From NCBI RefSeq assembly GCF_900101115.1, contig NZ_FNFU01000002.1, positions 1 to 64,000 on the forward strand: DNA of 64,000 nucleotides. Direction: 5' to 3'. The stretch comes from Cryobacterium psychrotolerans (GTDB taxonomy: Bacteria > Actinomycetota > Actinomycetes > Actinomycetales > Microbacteriaceae). The notes below the pieces were generated by a model, which was not told where the DNA came from, searched no databases, and saw only the letters and a program-made list of their open reading frames with translations. Made by a program: the position numbers and the translations under genes. Of the stretch, positions 1 to 8,379 are shown piece after piece. How positions within the stretch are numbered: the first letter of the stretch is position 1; each line of letters starts with the position of its first letter.

Positions 1-390
1 CCGATGTTCCCGGAACTCATGGATTCACTCCGCGTGGCCCGAATCGGGCCGGGCAGGGCACGGACCCGGCCCAACCGGATGCTGGGCGACAAGGCGTATT
101 CGTCCAAGGCGAACCGGGAGTTGCTGCGCACCCGCGGCATCCAAGCCGTGATCCCGGAACGCTCCGACCAAGTCGCGAACCGGAAACGACGCGGCCGAAA
201 CGGCGGCCGGACCATCGGCCTAGACAAGGAGGCGTACAAGCGTCGCAACGTCGTCGAACGCTCATTCAACACGTTCAAGCAGTGGCGCGGCCTCGCCACT
301 CGCTACGACAAACTCGCCCTCACCTACCGCGGAGGCGTCGTCCTCCGTGCCATCACCATCTGGTTACACGAATTAGGAGACACGCCCTAG
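1..390 (+). CDS. IS5-family transposase, C-terminal part (5' end outside window)
   Basis: The frame is open from base 1, so only the last ~129 residues are visible. They carry the second catalytic Asp region of a DDE transposase (GDKAYSSKANRELL, about residue 30) and the Glu region (RNVVERSFNTFKQWRGLATR), followed by the usual short IS5-type C-terminus. The enzyme would cut and join the ends of its insertion sequence. The stop lies only 11 bp before the start of the next gene, so the right end of the element must be near 391-401; the inverted repeat cannot be identified without the left end. Whether the element is intact cannot be judged here. Confidence 0.85.
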   Translation, partial: PMFPELMDSLRVARIGPGRARTRPNRMLGDKAYSSKANRELLRTRGIQAVIPERSDQVANRKRRGRNGGRTIGLDKEAYKRRNVVERSFNTFKQWRGLATRYDKLALTYRGGVVLRAITIWLHELGDTP

Positions 391-401
391 TGCCGGGAGC
401 T

Positions 402-578
402 ATGAAGTCATTTGCGTGCTGAGATGTCGTGCCCGGTTGTGAAGCTCGCTGGGTGTGCACCACCGAGGACGAGATCATGTTCCAGGTCGCAGCGCATGCT
501 GCCTCGACTCACGGCCTGGTCGAGGTGTCATCGACGATGGCCCAGGCCGTGCGGGCGGCAATCGCACCGGTCGTCTAG
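402..578 (+). pseudogene. DUF1059 small metal-binding-like protein, interrupted by a TGA at codon 7
   Basis: Read straight through, ATG 402 gives MKSFAC, then TGA (420-422), then DVVPGCEARWVCTTEDEI and on to a TAG at 576-578 (58 codons). This matches the DUF1059 pattern, whose members begin MKxFxCGDxxxGC. A single base change, GGA (Gly) to TGA, explains the stop. A GGGAG sequence lies just before the ATG. The stop overlaps the GTG of the EAL gene by one base (TAGTG), suggesting the two were translationally coupled. Restart at GTG 429 is possible but would lose the first conserved Cys. Sequencing error or readthrough cannot be excluded. Confidence 0.8.
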
Positions 579-1720
579 TGTCGGCGGGACATCCGGACGC
601 CGGCGTGGGATCCGCCCGGCCCGACTGGGCCGAGATGCTGGCTGCTGCCTGCCGCGGTGAGGGCATCTCGACGCTCTACCAGCCGATCGTCGACACGGCT
701 CGGGGCTCGGTCGTCGGCTACGAGGCCCTGACCCGGTTCTCCGGCTACTCCGAGCGCAACCCCGAGACCTGGTTCCGGGCGGCTCGGACGCACGGTATGG
801 CCGAAGACCTGGAAGTCATGGCCCTGCGCACCGCGTTGCGGGCGCGCCCGACGATGCCGACGAACTGCTTCCTCACGGTCAACGTGTCGCCGGATCTGCT
901 GCCCCGTGAGAGTGAGCGCAGCGTCTGGCGCGACGAGGGTGACCTCGGCGGACTCATCGTCGAGCTGACCGAGCAGGCGCCGATCGAGTCGTACCTGGCC
1001 CTCGAACCCGACCTCGACCTCCTGCGCTCAGCCGGCGCCCTGATCGCTGTCGACGACGCCGGCGCCGGATACGCCGGGCTGCGACACCTGCTCTCCCTCC
1101 GGCCCTCGCTGATCAAGCTGGACCGCGCGATCGTGCAGGACGTCGACCGGGACGAGGCCAAACGCGCCCTCGTCGAGATGCTGGGAACGTTCGCCGGCCG
1201 CGTCGATGCGTGGCTGCTGGCCGAAGGAGTCGAGCGGCTCGAGGAACTCGACACGCTGGTCGCGCTCGGCATTCCCCTTGTGCAGGGATACTGCCTGGCC
1301 AGGCCGGCCCCGGCCTGGGTGGGGATCGACGAGGATGTGGCGATTCGCCTGGCGACGCGAGTAGTGCCGGGCAAGACCCGCGTCATCCGCGACTTCCTCG
1401 AGATCGTGCCCACGGCCACGAGCGTGTCCGATGCGTCGGCTGCCTTCGTGTCCGACCCCAAACTCCGCGCCGTCGTGTTGCTCGACGAGCACAGCCGCCC
1501 CCTTGCCGTGCTCGAGGCCGACGCGTCGCATCTCGGGGTGGTCAGCCCCGGCCTGCGGGTCAACCTCGAGACCCCGGTGACGGATGCCCTCGGCCGGGCG
1601 ATGACGCGCGATCCGGGCGTCCGCTTCGAGCCGCTCCTCGCCACCGACAATGCCGGCCGTTTCACCGGCATCGTGCGCCTGGAACGCTTGATCACGGTCC
1701 TCGCAGCAGAGGGCCGCTGA
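578..1720 (+). CDS. EAL-domain protein, probable c-di-GMP phosphodiesterase
   Basis: 380 residues. The N-terminal half is an EAL domain with the residues needed for cyclic-di-GMP hydrolysis: YEAL (Glu49), NVSPDLL, ELTEQ, DDAGAGYAG (Asp159-160), IKLD, LAEGVE and VQGY (Gln236). The C-terminal ~120 residues look like a CBS-type regulatory pair, based on pattern only. No membrane segment is seen, so it is probably cytoplasmic. I chose GTG 578 because it overlaps the DUF1059 stop and the residues before it are not domain-like; a frame start at 455 is possible. Loss of the upstream gene by a nonsense codon may reduce its translation. Confidence 0.85.
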   Translation: MSAGHPDAGVGSARPDWAEMLAAACRGEGISTLYQPIVDTARGSVVGYEALTRFSGYSERNPETWFRAARTHGMAEDLEVMALRTALRARPTMPTNCFLTVNVSPDLLPRESERSVWRDEGDLGGLIVELTEQAPIESYLALEPDLDLLRSAGALIAVDDAGAGYAGLRHLLSLRPSLIKLDRAIVQDVDRDEAKRALVEMLGTFAGRVDAWLLAEGVERLEELDTLVALGIPLVQGYCLARPAPAWVGIDEDVAIRLATRVVPGKTRVIRDFLEIVPTATSVSDASAAFVSDPKLRAVVLLDEHSRPLAVLEADASHLGVVSPGLRVNLETPVTDALGRAMTRDPGVRFEPLLATDNAGRFTGIVRLERLITVLAAEGR

Positions 1721-1770
1721 CGCGCGGATCTCCCGGTCACGCCGACCCGAAGCGGGGTATCCTCGGCGCC

Positions 1771-2408
1771 ATGACGGTCAAGCCGGATTCCCCAGTGACG
1801 GCGGCCGGACTGACCGACCGGAGGGTGGCGTTCTTCGCCTTCGCTGCCGGGACCGTCGGGCTGGGCTGGGCTGTGTCATCGCCCTGGGCCTGGTCTACGC
1901 CCGTGAAGCGGACACGGCCGGTCCGCGCGTGTTCAGGCAGATCAGCGAGCTGACCGCGGCCGAGTTCAACCTGCTGATCCTTCCGGTATTGTGGCGATTC
2001 GCACGCCTGCTGGAGTCGCCGTTGTGGTGGCGCGTCGTGCTGCTCGCGTGCACTACGGGCACGCTCGGATCGACCCTCCTCCTGTTCGACGCCATCGACT
2101 TCGCCAGTGCCGCGACCCTGTCGATCGTCGCCCTCACTGTGCAGGCGCTCTGGCTGATCCTCGCCAATCGGCTGCTGGGGCGCATCGACGGGTATCCGCG
2201 CGGGCTCGGCACTTTCGCGATCGCGGCGGGAGCCGCACTGCTCGGCGGACTGACCATCATCGCGATCGGACTTCTCCTGCAGCCCGGCACCGAGTCCCCG
2301 TTCTGGACCCTCGGCGTCGCCTTAGGTTTGCTCGGTTGGGTGTCCCTGCCGATCTGGTTCCTGCTCGCCGGCGTGAGCCTCCGCACCGGATTGGTCCCGG
2401 AGGCATAG
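1771..2408 (+). pseudogene. Polytopic membrane protein of unknown function, frameshifted at a GGGCT repeat
   Basis: Two frames encode one protein. ATG 1771 gives MTVKPDSPVTAAG... up to VGLG. The rest (CVIALGLVYAREAD... to TGLVPEA at 2408) is in another frame. The junction is three tandem copies of GGGCT (1858-1872). Removing one copy fuses both parts into a 210-residue protein with about five hydrophobic segments. Family not recognised. It could be a slipped-strand mutation, a phase-switchable gene or a sequencing error; the downstream frame alone could start at 1929. It lies 50 bp after the EAL gene and 9 bp before the methyltransferase gene. Confidence 0.7.
1858..1872 (+). repeat. Pentanucleotide repeat (GGGCT)x3 at frameshift site
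   Basis: Three exact copies of GGGCT lie exactly where the reading frame of the membrane-protein gene breaks. Two copies would restore the frame. A 5-bp unit changes phase at every gain or loss. Confidence 0.85.
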
Positions 2409-2417
2409 CCTCGAGCC

Positions 2418-2936
2418 ATGAAACGTGCACTCGCGATCGGCCTGGTGTCGGTGCAGCTCCTGCTGCTCGCCGCGCTCGTCCTCCTGCCCCACGGGTCGCT
2501 GTGGAGCGTCAACGCCGGCGTCCTCGCCGCCGCGATCGTGCTCGGCCTCGCCGGTGCGATCCTCGCCGTCCTGGGGCTGAGGGGCCTGGGGCCGGCGTTG
2601 ACGGCCAGTCCGATCCCCAGGGAGCACGCCCTGCTGGTCACCAGCGGTGTGTACGGCCGCATCCGGAATCCGATCTACACGGGGCTGATGACCGGCGGGC
2701 TCGGCCTCGCGCTGTTCGGCGCGTCGGTGTGGCACATCCTGGCCTGGCTTGCCCTCGTGCTGCTGCTGGCGGCCAAGACGCGGTGGGAGGAGCGGATGCT
2801 CGTGGCCGAGCATCCGGATTATCGCGACTACGGGGCTCGCGTCGGCCGCTTCGTGCCCGGCGCCGGCCGGCTGCGCCCGCCCTCTCGACCTGACCCGCGC
2901 GACAGCCGGCGCGACCAGCCAGGCTCGACTCCATGA
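2418..2936 (+). CDS. Isoprenylcysteine carboxyl methyltransferase (ICMT)-like membrane methyltransferase
   Basis: 172 residues with about four hydrophobic helices, then the family motif VYGRIRNPIYTG near residue 78 (the NP-x-Y core of ICMT/PEMT-type enzymes) and the C-terminal EERML...HPDYRDY block near residue 130, which binds S-adenosylmethionine in the family. Bacterial members are integral membrane proteins whose substrates are usually unknown, so no substrate is assigned. A possible GGAGG lies 15 bp before the ATG. The stop overlaps the next gene as ATGA, so both are probably co-transcribed. Confidence 0.8.
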   Translation: MKRALAIGLVSVQLLLLAALVLLPHGSLWSVNAGVLAAAIVLGLAGAILAVLGLRGLGPALTASPIPREHALLVTSGVYGRIRNPIYTGLMTGGLGLALFGASVWHILAWLALVLLLAAKTRWEERMLVAEHPDYRDYGARVGRFVPGAGRLRPPSRPDPRDSRRDQPGSTP

Positions 2937-3286
2937 CCCCGGATGCCCTCGTCGAGTTCTGCCTGAGCCTGCCGCAGGCGATCGAAACGTTCCCGTTCGG
3001 CGAGGAAGCGAGCGTGTTCAAGACGAGCGGTAACGGCAAGATCTTCGCCCTCACCGCCCTGGCCGCGGAGCCGCTCACCGTCTCGCTGAAATGCGACCCG
3101 GAGGACAGCCGTGCGCTCCGGGAGGAGTTCCCCGGGCAGATCACGCCCGGCTACCACCTCAACAAGAAGCACTGGATCACGATCGTGCTGGGCGGCGAGG
3201 GCGAGGGCGCGCCCCCGGACGAGCTGGTCGAGCAACTACTGCGCGAGAGCCACGCACTCGTGCGGCCGAAGCCACCTCGGGGCTGA
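2933..3286 (+). CDS. MmcQ/YjbR-family protein
   Basis: 117 residues matching the YjbR/MmcQ fold family: CLSLPQAIETFPFGEEASVFK at the start, then KIFALTAL, the LKCDPEDSRALREEFPGQITPGYH block and HWITIVL. Family members have a CyaY-like fold and are described as DNA-binding-like or of unknown role. The start ATG overlaps the previous stop by four bases, so translation is coupled to the methyltransferase gene. It converges on the aldo/keto reductase gene, with a palindromic repeat between the two stops. Confidence 0.85.
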   Translation: MTPDALVEFCLSLPQAIETFPFGEEASVFKTSGNGKIFALTALAAEPLTVSLKCDPEDSRALREEFPGQITPGYHLNKKHWITIVLGGEGEGAPPDELVEQLLRESHALVRPKPPRG

Positions 3287-3300
3287 GTCGCCTCGGGCAC

Positions 3301-3357
3301 TGAGTCGCGGACAAAGTACCTTCGTTTCGGAATTGAGGGTACTTTCTCCGCAACTCA
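3301..3357. repeat. 57-bp palindromic dispersed repeat, copy 1
   Basis: The left arm (TGAGTCGCGGACAAAGTACC) pairs with the right arm (GGTACTTTCTCCGCAACTCA) with two mismatches around a 17-nt loop. The same 57-bp element occurs at 48687-48743 with 49 of 57 bases identical. Both copies sit between the stops of convergent genes, so this one may act as a bidirectional terminator or be a REP/MITE-like element. Confidence 0.85.
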
Positions 3358-3367
3358 CCGTGAACGG

Positions 3368-4339
3368 CTACCAGGCGTAGTGCTCGGGCGCGGTCTTTCG
3401 GCCGGGGAAGATCTCGTCGAGGCGGCCGAGGGCATCCGCGTCGAGGGTGACGTCCAGCGATCGCACGGCAGCGGCCAACTGATCGGTCGTGCGTGGCCCC
3501 ACGATCGGTGCGGTGACGGCCGGCTGGTGGAGCAGCCAGGCCAGTGCGACGTCGCCGGGCGGGTGGCCGAGTTCCTCGGCGAAGCTCTCGTACGTCTCGA
3601 TCGCGTCGCGGTGGGTCGCGAGAGCCTCTGCCACCTTGCCTTCCAGGCGGCGCTTGCCCTCGCCTTCCTTGCGGAGGACACCGCCGAGCAGTCCGCCGTT
3701 CAACGGCGACCAGGGGATGATGCCGAGCCCGTTGCTCACCGCGGCGGGGATGACCTCCAGCTCGATGTCGCGGGTCAGCAGGTTGTAGATCGACTGCTCA
3801 CTGACCAGCCCGGTGAAGTTGCGACGCCGGGCCTCCTCCTGGGCGGTGGCAATGTGCCAGCCGGCGAAGTTACTGCTTCCGGCGTAGAGGATCTTGCCCT
3901 GCGCGACGGCCGTTTCCATGGCCTGCCAGATCTCATCCCACGGCGTCTCCCGGTCGATGTGGTGGAACTGGTAGACGTCGATGTAGTCGGTCTGGAGCCT
4001 GGTCAGGCTGGCGTCGAGGGCCCGGCGGATGTTGAGCGCGGACAGCCTGCCGTCGTTGGGCCAGTCGGTCATCGTTCCGTACAGCTTGGTCGCGAGCACC
4101 GTGCGTTCGCGGCGCTGACCACCCTGGGCGAACCAATTGCCGATGATGGTCTCCGTGCCGCCCTTGCCGGCGCTGTCGCCGTAGACGTTGGCCGTGTCGA
4201 AGTAGTTGATGCCGTAACCGTGGGCGGCGTCCATGATGGCGTGCGCGTCGGGTTCCGGGGCCCAGCCACCGAAGTTCATGGTGCCGAGGCACAGTCGGGA
4301 GACGTTCAGGCCGGAGCGGCCGAGGGATGTGTATTGCAT
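3368..4339 (-). CDS. Aldo/keto reductase
   Basis: 323 residues, a full-length (beta/alpha)8 aldo/keto reductase. It begins MQYTSLGRSGLNVSRLCLGTM, then has NYFDTANVYG (the catalytic Asp and Tyr region), ATKLYG (Lys), YQFHHID (His) and the C-terminal NADPH-binding block APIVGPRTTDQL. It should reduce a carbonyl compound with NADPH; the substrate is not predictable. I chose ATG 4339, preceded by GGGGAG; ATG 4351 four codons upstream is also possible. It diverges from the alpha-mannosidase gene, and the 124-bp gap should hold both promoters. Confidence 0.85.
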   Translation of the reverse strand: MQYTSLGRSGLNVSRLCLGTMNFGGWAPEPDAHAIMDAAHGYGINYFDTANVYGDSAGKGGTETIIGNWFAQGGQRRERTVLATKLYGTMTDWPNDGRLSALNIRRALDASLTRLQTDYIDVYQFHHIDRETPWDEIWQAMETAVAQGKILYAGSSNFAGWHIATAQEEARRRNFTGLVSEQSIYNLLTRDIELEVIPAAVSNGLGIIPWSPLNGGLLGGVLRKEGEGKRRLEGKVAEALATHRDAIETYESFAEELGHPPGDVALAWLLHQPAVTAPIVGPRTTDQLAAAVRSLDVTLDADALGRLDEIFPGRKTAPEHYAW

Positions 4340-4463
4340 GCTCCCCAGCATGCGCTGCGAGGCCGCCCCGTGTCGAATGGGCAGGGTCTTGCGGTCGGGT
4401 TCATCTTCGTGTTCATTGGGGCCTGACACCCGCCACACGGAGTCCCATCGCAAGGAGCCCGCC

Positions 4464-7400
4464 GTGCACGACAACTCGACCCTCATCCGGGCCCGCATCC
4501 GTCGCTTTGTCAGTGAGCGGGTGGCTCCCGCCGTCTACCGCGCGTCCGCACCCCTCGTGGTGTCGGCCTGGGAAGTGCCGGATGAGCCGGTGCCCTTCGC
4601 GGAGGCCCGGCACCAGGCGTTCACGCCGTTCGCGGTGGGGCGAAGGTGGGGGAATCCGTGGGGCACGACCTGGTTCCACGTCACGGGCACGGTTCCCGAG
4701 GAATGGTCCCGATGGGGCGGCCTCGACACCCGCACGGAGCTGCTCGTCGACCTCGGGTTCCTCTCCGGCCAGCCCGGGTTCCAGGCCGAGGGGCTGGTCT
4801 TCGACCCGGCGGGGAGCATCCTGAAGGCGATCGAGCCCTGCAACAGCTACGTACCGCTGCCGCTCGGCCCGGGCGGTGTCGTGGACGTGTATGTGGAAGC
4901 CGCTTCCAACCCGGATGTCGGCAGCAACTGGAAGTTCCGGCCCACTCCCGTTGGCGATAAGGCCACGGCGGGGACAGCGCCGATCTACCGGCTGCGCCGC
5001 ATGGATGCTGCCCTGCTCGACACCCGGGTCTGGCACCTCCAACAGGACATCTGGACGTTGTTCGGCCTGATGGAGGAGCTAAGCGCCGACCTTCCCCGCA
5101 CCGCGGACATCCTCCGGGCGCTCGAGACGGTGACCGACCGGATGGACCCGGACGACGTGAGCGGCACGGCAGGCCTCGGCCGCGCCATCCTGGCCCCGGT
5201 GCTCGCCCAGCCCGCCTACGCGAGCGCCCATCGGATCGTCGCCGTCGGGCACGCTCACATCGACTCGGCCTGGCTCTGGCCGGTGCGGGAGACCATTCGC
5301 AAGTGCGCCCGCACCTTCTCGAACGTGCTTGCGCTCATGGACGAGAACCCGGAATTCATTTTCGCGTGTTCCTCCGCGCAGCAGTACGCCTGGATGAAGG
5401 AGCACTACCCCCAACTGTTCGAGCGCATCCGCGAGCGGGTGATCGAGGGCCGATTCGTGCCGGTCGGCGGCATGTGGGTGGAATCGGACACCAACATGCC
5501 CGGCGGCGAGGCGCTCGCCCGCCAGCTGATCGCCGGCAAGGCGTTCTTCCTGCGCGAGTTCGGCATCGAACCGCTGGAGGTGTGGCTGCCGGACTCGTTC
5601 GGGTACACGGCAGCATTCCCTCAGATCGTTGCCGCCGCCGGGTCGAAGTACTTCCTGACGCAGAAGATCAGCTGGAACGAAACCAACACGATGCCCCACC
5701 ACACGTTCTACTGGGAAGGCATCGACGGCACCCGCGTCTTCACCCACTTCCCGCCGGTCGACACGTACAACTCGGTGCTCTCCGGTCAGGACCTTGCCCG
5801 GGCGCAACGCCAGTACGCCGAGAAGGGCGCCTCGAACCTGTCTCTGGTGCCGTTCGGCTATGGCGACGGCGGGGGAGGACCGACACGCGAGATGCTCGCG
5901 GCCGCCGAGCGAACGAAGTCATTGGAGGGTTCGCCCACCGTGCGGATGGCCACGCCGCGGGCGTTCTTCGAAGAGGCGCAAGCGAGCTACCAGGCCCCGC
6001 CGGTGTGGTCCGGCGAGCTCTACCTCGAATTCCACCGCGGCACGTACACCTCGCAGGCCAACACGAAGGCCGGCAACCGGCGGAGCGAGCACCTGCTGCG
6101 GGAGGCCGAGCTGTGGGCGACGACGGCGACCCTGCGCACGGGGGCTGTCTACCCCTACGATCGGCTCGAGGCTGCCTGGCGCACCGTGCTGGTGAACCAG
6201 TTCCACGACATCCTCCCCGGCAGTTCCATCGCCTGGGTGCACCAGGAGGCCGAGGCCGCGTACGCCGGCGTGCGGGTGGAGCTGGAAGACCTGATTTCCC
6301 GGGCGCTCGCCGCATTGAACCGCCAGAATGCCGCAGGCCCGGATGCGCCGGGGTCCATCGGCGCCATGCCGGTCAGCTTCAACGCGTCGCCGTTCCCGGT
6401 GTGCGGGGTGGCCGCCCTGTCGGCCGGCCCGCGCGGAACATCCGGGGGAGTTCGCGTCGACGCCCGGGACGGCGGGTTCGTGCTCGAGAACGACGCGATC
6501 CGGGTGGCGATCGACGCCCGCGGACTGCTCGTGTCCCTCGTGGACCTCGGGACCGGGAGGGAGGCTGTGCCGGAGGGAAAGCCCGGCAACGTTCTCCAGC
6601 TCTTCAGGGACACGCCGACGCAGTGGGACGCGTGGGACATCGACGATCACTACCAGCGCAACGGCGTCGATCTGCTGGAGGCCGACTCGGTGGAACTGGT
6701 GTCGGGGCACGCTGGACACGCGACCGTGCGCGTCAGTCGCCACTTCGGGTCCTCGACCGTGTCCCAGGAACTGACCCTGGCCGGAGACCAGACCGCGCTC
6801 GAGATCGTCACCACGGTGGACTGGCACGAACGGCAGAAGTTCCTGAAGCTGGCCTTTCCGCTGGATGTGCACGCCGACCGGGCAGCCTCCGAAATCCAGT
6901 TCGGCCACATTTACCGGCCGACCCATGAGAACACGTCGTGGGATGCGGCCCGCTTCGAGACCTGCGCCCACCGGTGGGTGTTCGTGGGGGAGCCCGGCTT
7001 CGGAGTGGCCGTCGCCAACGACTCCACGTACGGTCACGACATCAGCCGGAGCAGCACCGGCGGCGGCACCACGACGACGGTGCGCGAGTCCCTGCTGCGC
7101 GCGCCGACGTTCCCCGACCCCGCCGCAGACCAGGGGGTGCACGTGCTGCGCACGTCGATCAGCATGACGCCCGACGTGCTCGGCGCGGCCGAGCAGGGCT
7201 ACCGCATCAACCTTCCGCTCCGCGACGTGAGCGGAACGTCCGTGGCACCCGTCGTGGTGAGCGATTGCCCCTCGATTGTGGTCGAGGCGGTCAAACTCGC
7301 GGAGGACAGGTCCGGCGACGTCATCGTGCGACTGTACGAAGCGCGCGGAGCCCGGGCCGAGGGCAGCGTCAGCCTCGGTTTCCCGGCGACGCGGATCGTC

Positions 7401-7529
7401 GAGACCGACCTGCTTGAGCGGCCGGTCGCTCCGGTTGCGGTAAGGGCGGCAGCGGGCGCCGACGTGCGACTCGTCCTCCGCGCCTTCCAGATCGTCACCC
7501 TGCGGGTATCCCGGCTCACCGAAGAATAG
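4464..7529 (+). CDS. Alpha-mannosidase, glycoside hydrolase family 38
   Basis: 1021 residues, typical of bacterial GH38 enzymes. The N-terminal ~250 residues are the accessory domain. The catalytic domain has the metal-binding GHAHIDSAWLWP (about residues 262-273) and the nucleophile Asp342 in WVESDTNMPGGE. Beta-rich GH38 C-terminal domains follow. It removes alpha-linked mannose from oligosaccharides; with no signal peptide it is probably cytoplasmic and acts on imported sugars. GTG 4464 is supported by AAGGAG at 4452-4457. Its last 14 bases overlap the end of the convergent phosphatase gene. Confidence 0.92.
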   Translation: MHDNSTLIRARIRRFVSERVAPAVYRASAPLVVSAWEVPDEPVPFAEARHQAFTPFAVGRRWGNPWGTTWFHVTGTVPEEWSRWGGLDTRTELLVDLGFLSGQPGFQAEGLVFDPAGSILKAIEPCNSYVPLPLGPGGVVDVYVEAASNPDVGSNWKFRPTPVGDKATAGTAPIYRLRRMDAALLDTRVWHLQQDIWTLFGLMEELSADLPRTADILRALETVTDRMDPDDVSGTAGLGRAILAPVLAQPAYASAHRIVAVGHAHIDSAWLWPVRETIRKCARTFSNVLALMDENPEFIFACSSAQQYAWMKEHYPQLFERIRERVIEGRFVPVGGMWVESDTNMPGGEALARQLIAGKAFFLREFGIEPLEVWLPDSFGYTAAFPQIVAAAGSKYFLTQKISWNETNTMPHHTFYWEGIDGTRVFTHFPPVDTYNSVLSGQDLARAQRQYAEKGASNLSLVPFGYGDGGGGPTREMLAAAERTKSLEGSPTVRMATPRAFFEEAQASYQAPPVWSGELYLEFHRGTYTSQANTKAGNRRSEHLLREAELWATTATLRTGAVYPYDRLEAAWRTVLVNQFHDILPGSSIAWVHQEAEAAYAGVRVELEDLISRALAALNRQNAAGPDAPGSIGAMPVSFNASPFPVCGVAALSAGPRGTSGGVRVDARDGGFVLENDAIRVAIDARGLLVSLVDLGTGREAVPEGKPGNVLQLFRDTPTQWDAWDIDDHYQRNGVDLLEADSVELVSGHAGHATVRVSRHFGSSTVSQELTLAGDQTALEIVTTVDWHERQKFLKLAFPLDVHADRAASEIQFGHIYRPTHENTSWDAARFETCAHRWVFVGEPGFGVAVANDSTYGHDISRSSTGGGTTTTVRESLLRAPTFPDPAADQGVHVLRTSISMTPDVLGAAEQGYRINLPLRDVSGTSVAPVVVSDCPSIVVEAVKLAEDRSGDVIVRLYEARGARAEGSVSLGFPATRIVETDLLERPVAPVAVRAAAGADVRLVLRAFQIVTLRVSRLTEE

Positions 7530-8130
7530 GATCCACCTGGCGGCCGGCCCAGGCGACGAGCGTCCAGCCCGCCTGCGGCGAGCCGGTCAGCTCCACCACT
7601 CCCGTGTTGACGAGGTCGTTCGTTCCGGCGAACATCGGCGGCATGTTCTGGGCGCGGGCCGCCGTCCAGACGCGGATCGCAGCCCCGTGGAAGAAGACGG
7701 CCGCGGTCCGGGCGTCGGATGCCGCGCTGGCGATGTCGGCGTCGAACCGAGCGAAGAAGGCGTGCCCGTCCAGGGCGCCGGGCATCCTGGCGTCGAGATT
7801 GCCGGCGCCCCACGCGAAGACCGTTTCCATGTAGGTGCGAACGGATGCCCGGTCGCTGAGGCCCTCGAGGGCACCGGCTTCGATCTCGTGCAGTCCGTCG
7901 GCCACCCGAACCTCGAGGCGCCGGTCGGTCGCCAGCGGCTTCGCGGTGAGCTGCGTGCGCTGGAGCGTCGACGCGAAGATGGCGTCGATCGGCTCCTCGC
8001 GAAGGACATCCGGAATCACGGCCGCCTGGCGCGCCCCAAGCTCGGTCAGGCCGGGGCCCGGGTGCGCCGTGTCCAGCTGGCCGAGAACGTTGGCTGGAGT
8101 CTGGCCGTGGCGGATCAGGAAGAGCCTCAT
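7516..8130 (-). CDS. Histidine phosphatase family protein (phosphoglycerate mutase-like)
   Basis: 204 residues. The catalytic RHG is at the N-terminus (MRLFLIRHGQTPANVLGQLD), followed by GLTELGARQA, the FASTLQRTQLTA block and the second catalytic His in FFHGAAIRV. The family includes cofactor-dependent phosphoglycerate mutases and broad phosphatases; this length fits a phosphatase and the substrate is unknown. ATG 8130 has GGAAGGG just upstream. The start and family are clear, the biological role is not. Confidence 0.88.
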   Translation of the reverse strand: MRLFLIRHGQTPANVLGQLDTAHPGPGLTELGARQAAVIPDVLREEPIDAIFASTLQRTQLTAKPLATDRRLEVRVADGLHEIEAGALEGLSDRASVRTYMETVFAWGAGNLDARMPGALDGHAFFARFDADIASAASDARTAAVFFHGAAIRVWTAARAQNMPPMFAGTNDLVNTGVVELTGSPQAGWTLVAWAGRQVDPILR

Positions 8131-8267
8131 ATCCCTTCCAGCATAGGCATCGCCGCGCCGTGCGCTCCCGCAGACCGGCCGGGTGCAGCGGGTTCGCGCG
8201 ACCGAAGTCGAACGTGACGGTTGCCCGCGATGCCCGCGTTTTGGGAGGACATTCACAGAAAAACAGG

Positions 8268-8296
8268 GGGACACGTGCAGAAACGCTTTGCATAAT
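8268..8296 (+). promoter_or_regulatory. Candidate promoter for the APF-like gene
   Basis: GGGACA at 8268-8273 and CATAAT at 8291-8296 are separated by 17 bp and match the sigma-70 -35/-10 pattern (4/6 and 5/6). This predicts a leader of about 75 nt. Pattern match only. I looked for a c-di-AMP riboswitch, common before such genes in actinobacteria, and did not find one. Confidence 0.35.
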
Positions 8297-8379
8297 TGGA
8301 ACTTCGCCCGCGCGGAGCCCCGCCCGTGGATCGTCTAACAAGAACCGCCTGGCCACCCGAGCACGAGCCGGTTCGCTCT

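Noticed and set aside
1-390. Complete insertion sequence or transposon
   Set aside because: Only the transposase C-terminus is inside the window; no inverted repeat or target duplication can be assigned.
420-422. TGA as a selenocysteine codon in the DUF1059 gene
   Set aside because: The family has Gly here, not Cys, and no SECIS-like hairpin is seen after the codon. A nonsense mutation is simpler.
7199-8356. 385-codon minus-strand frame covering the histidine phosphatase region
   Set aside because: It is in a different frame from the RHG-motif protein and has no family resemblance.
8131-8379. c-di-AMP (ydaO) riboswitch before the APF-like gene
   Set aside because: Such genes often have one in actinobacteria, but none of the conserved ydaO core segments could be found.
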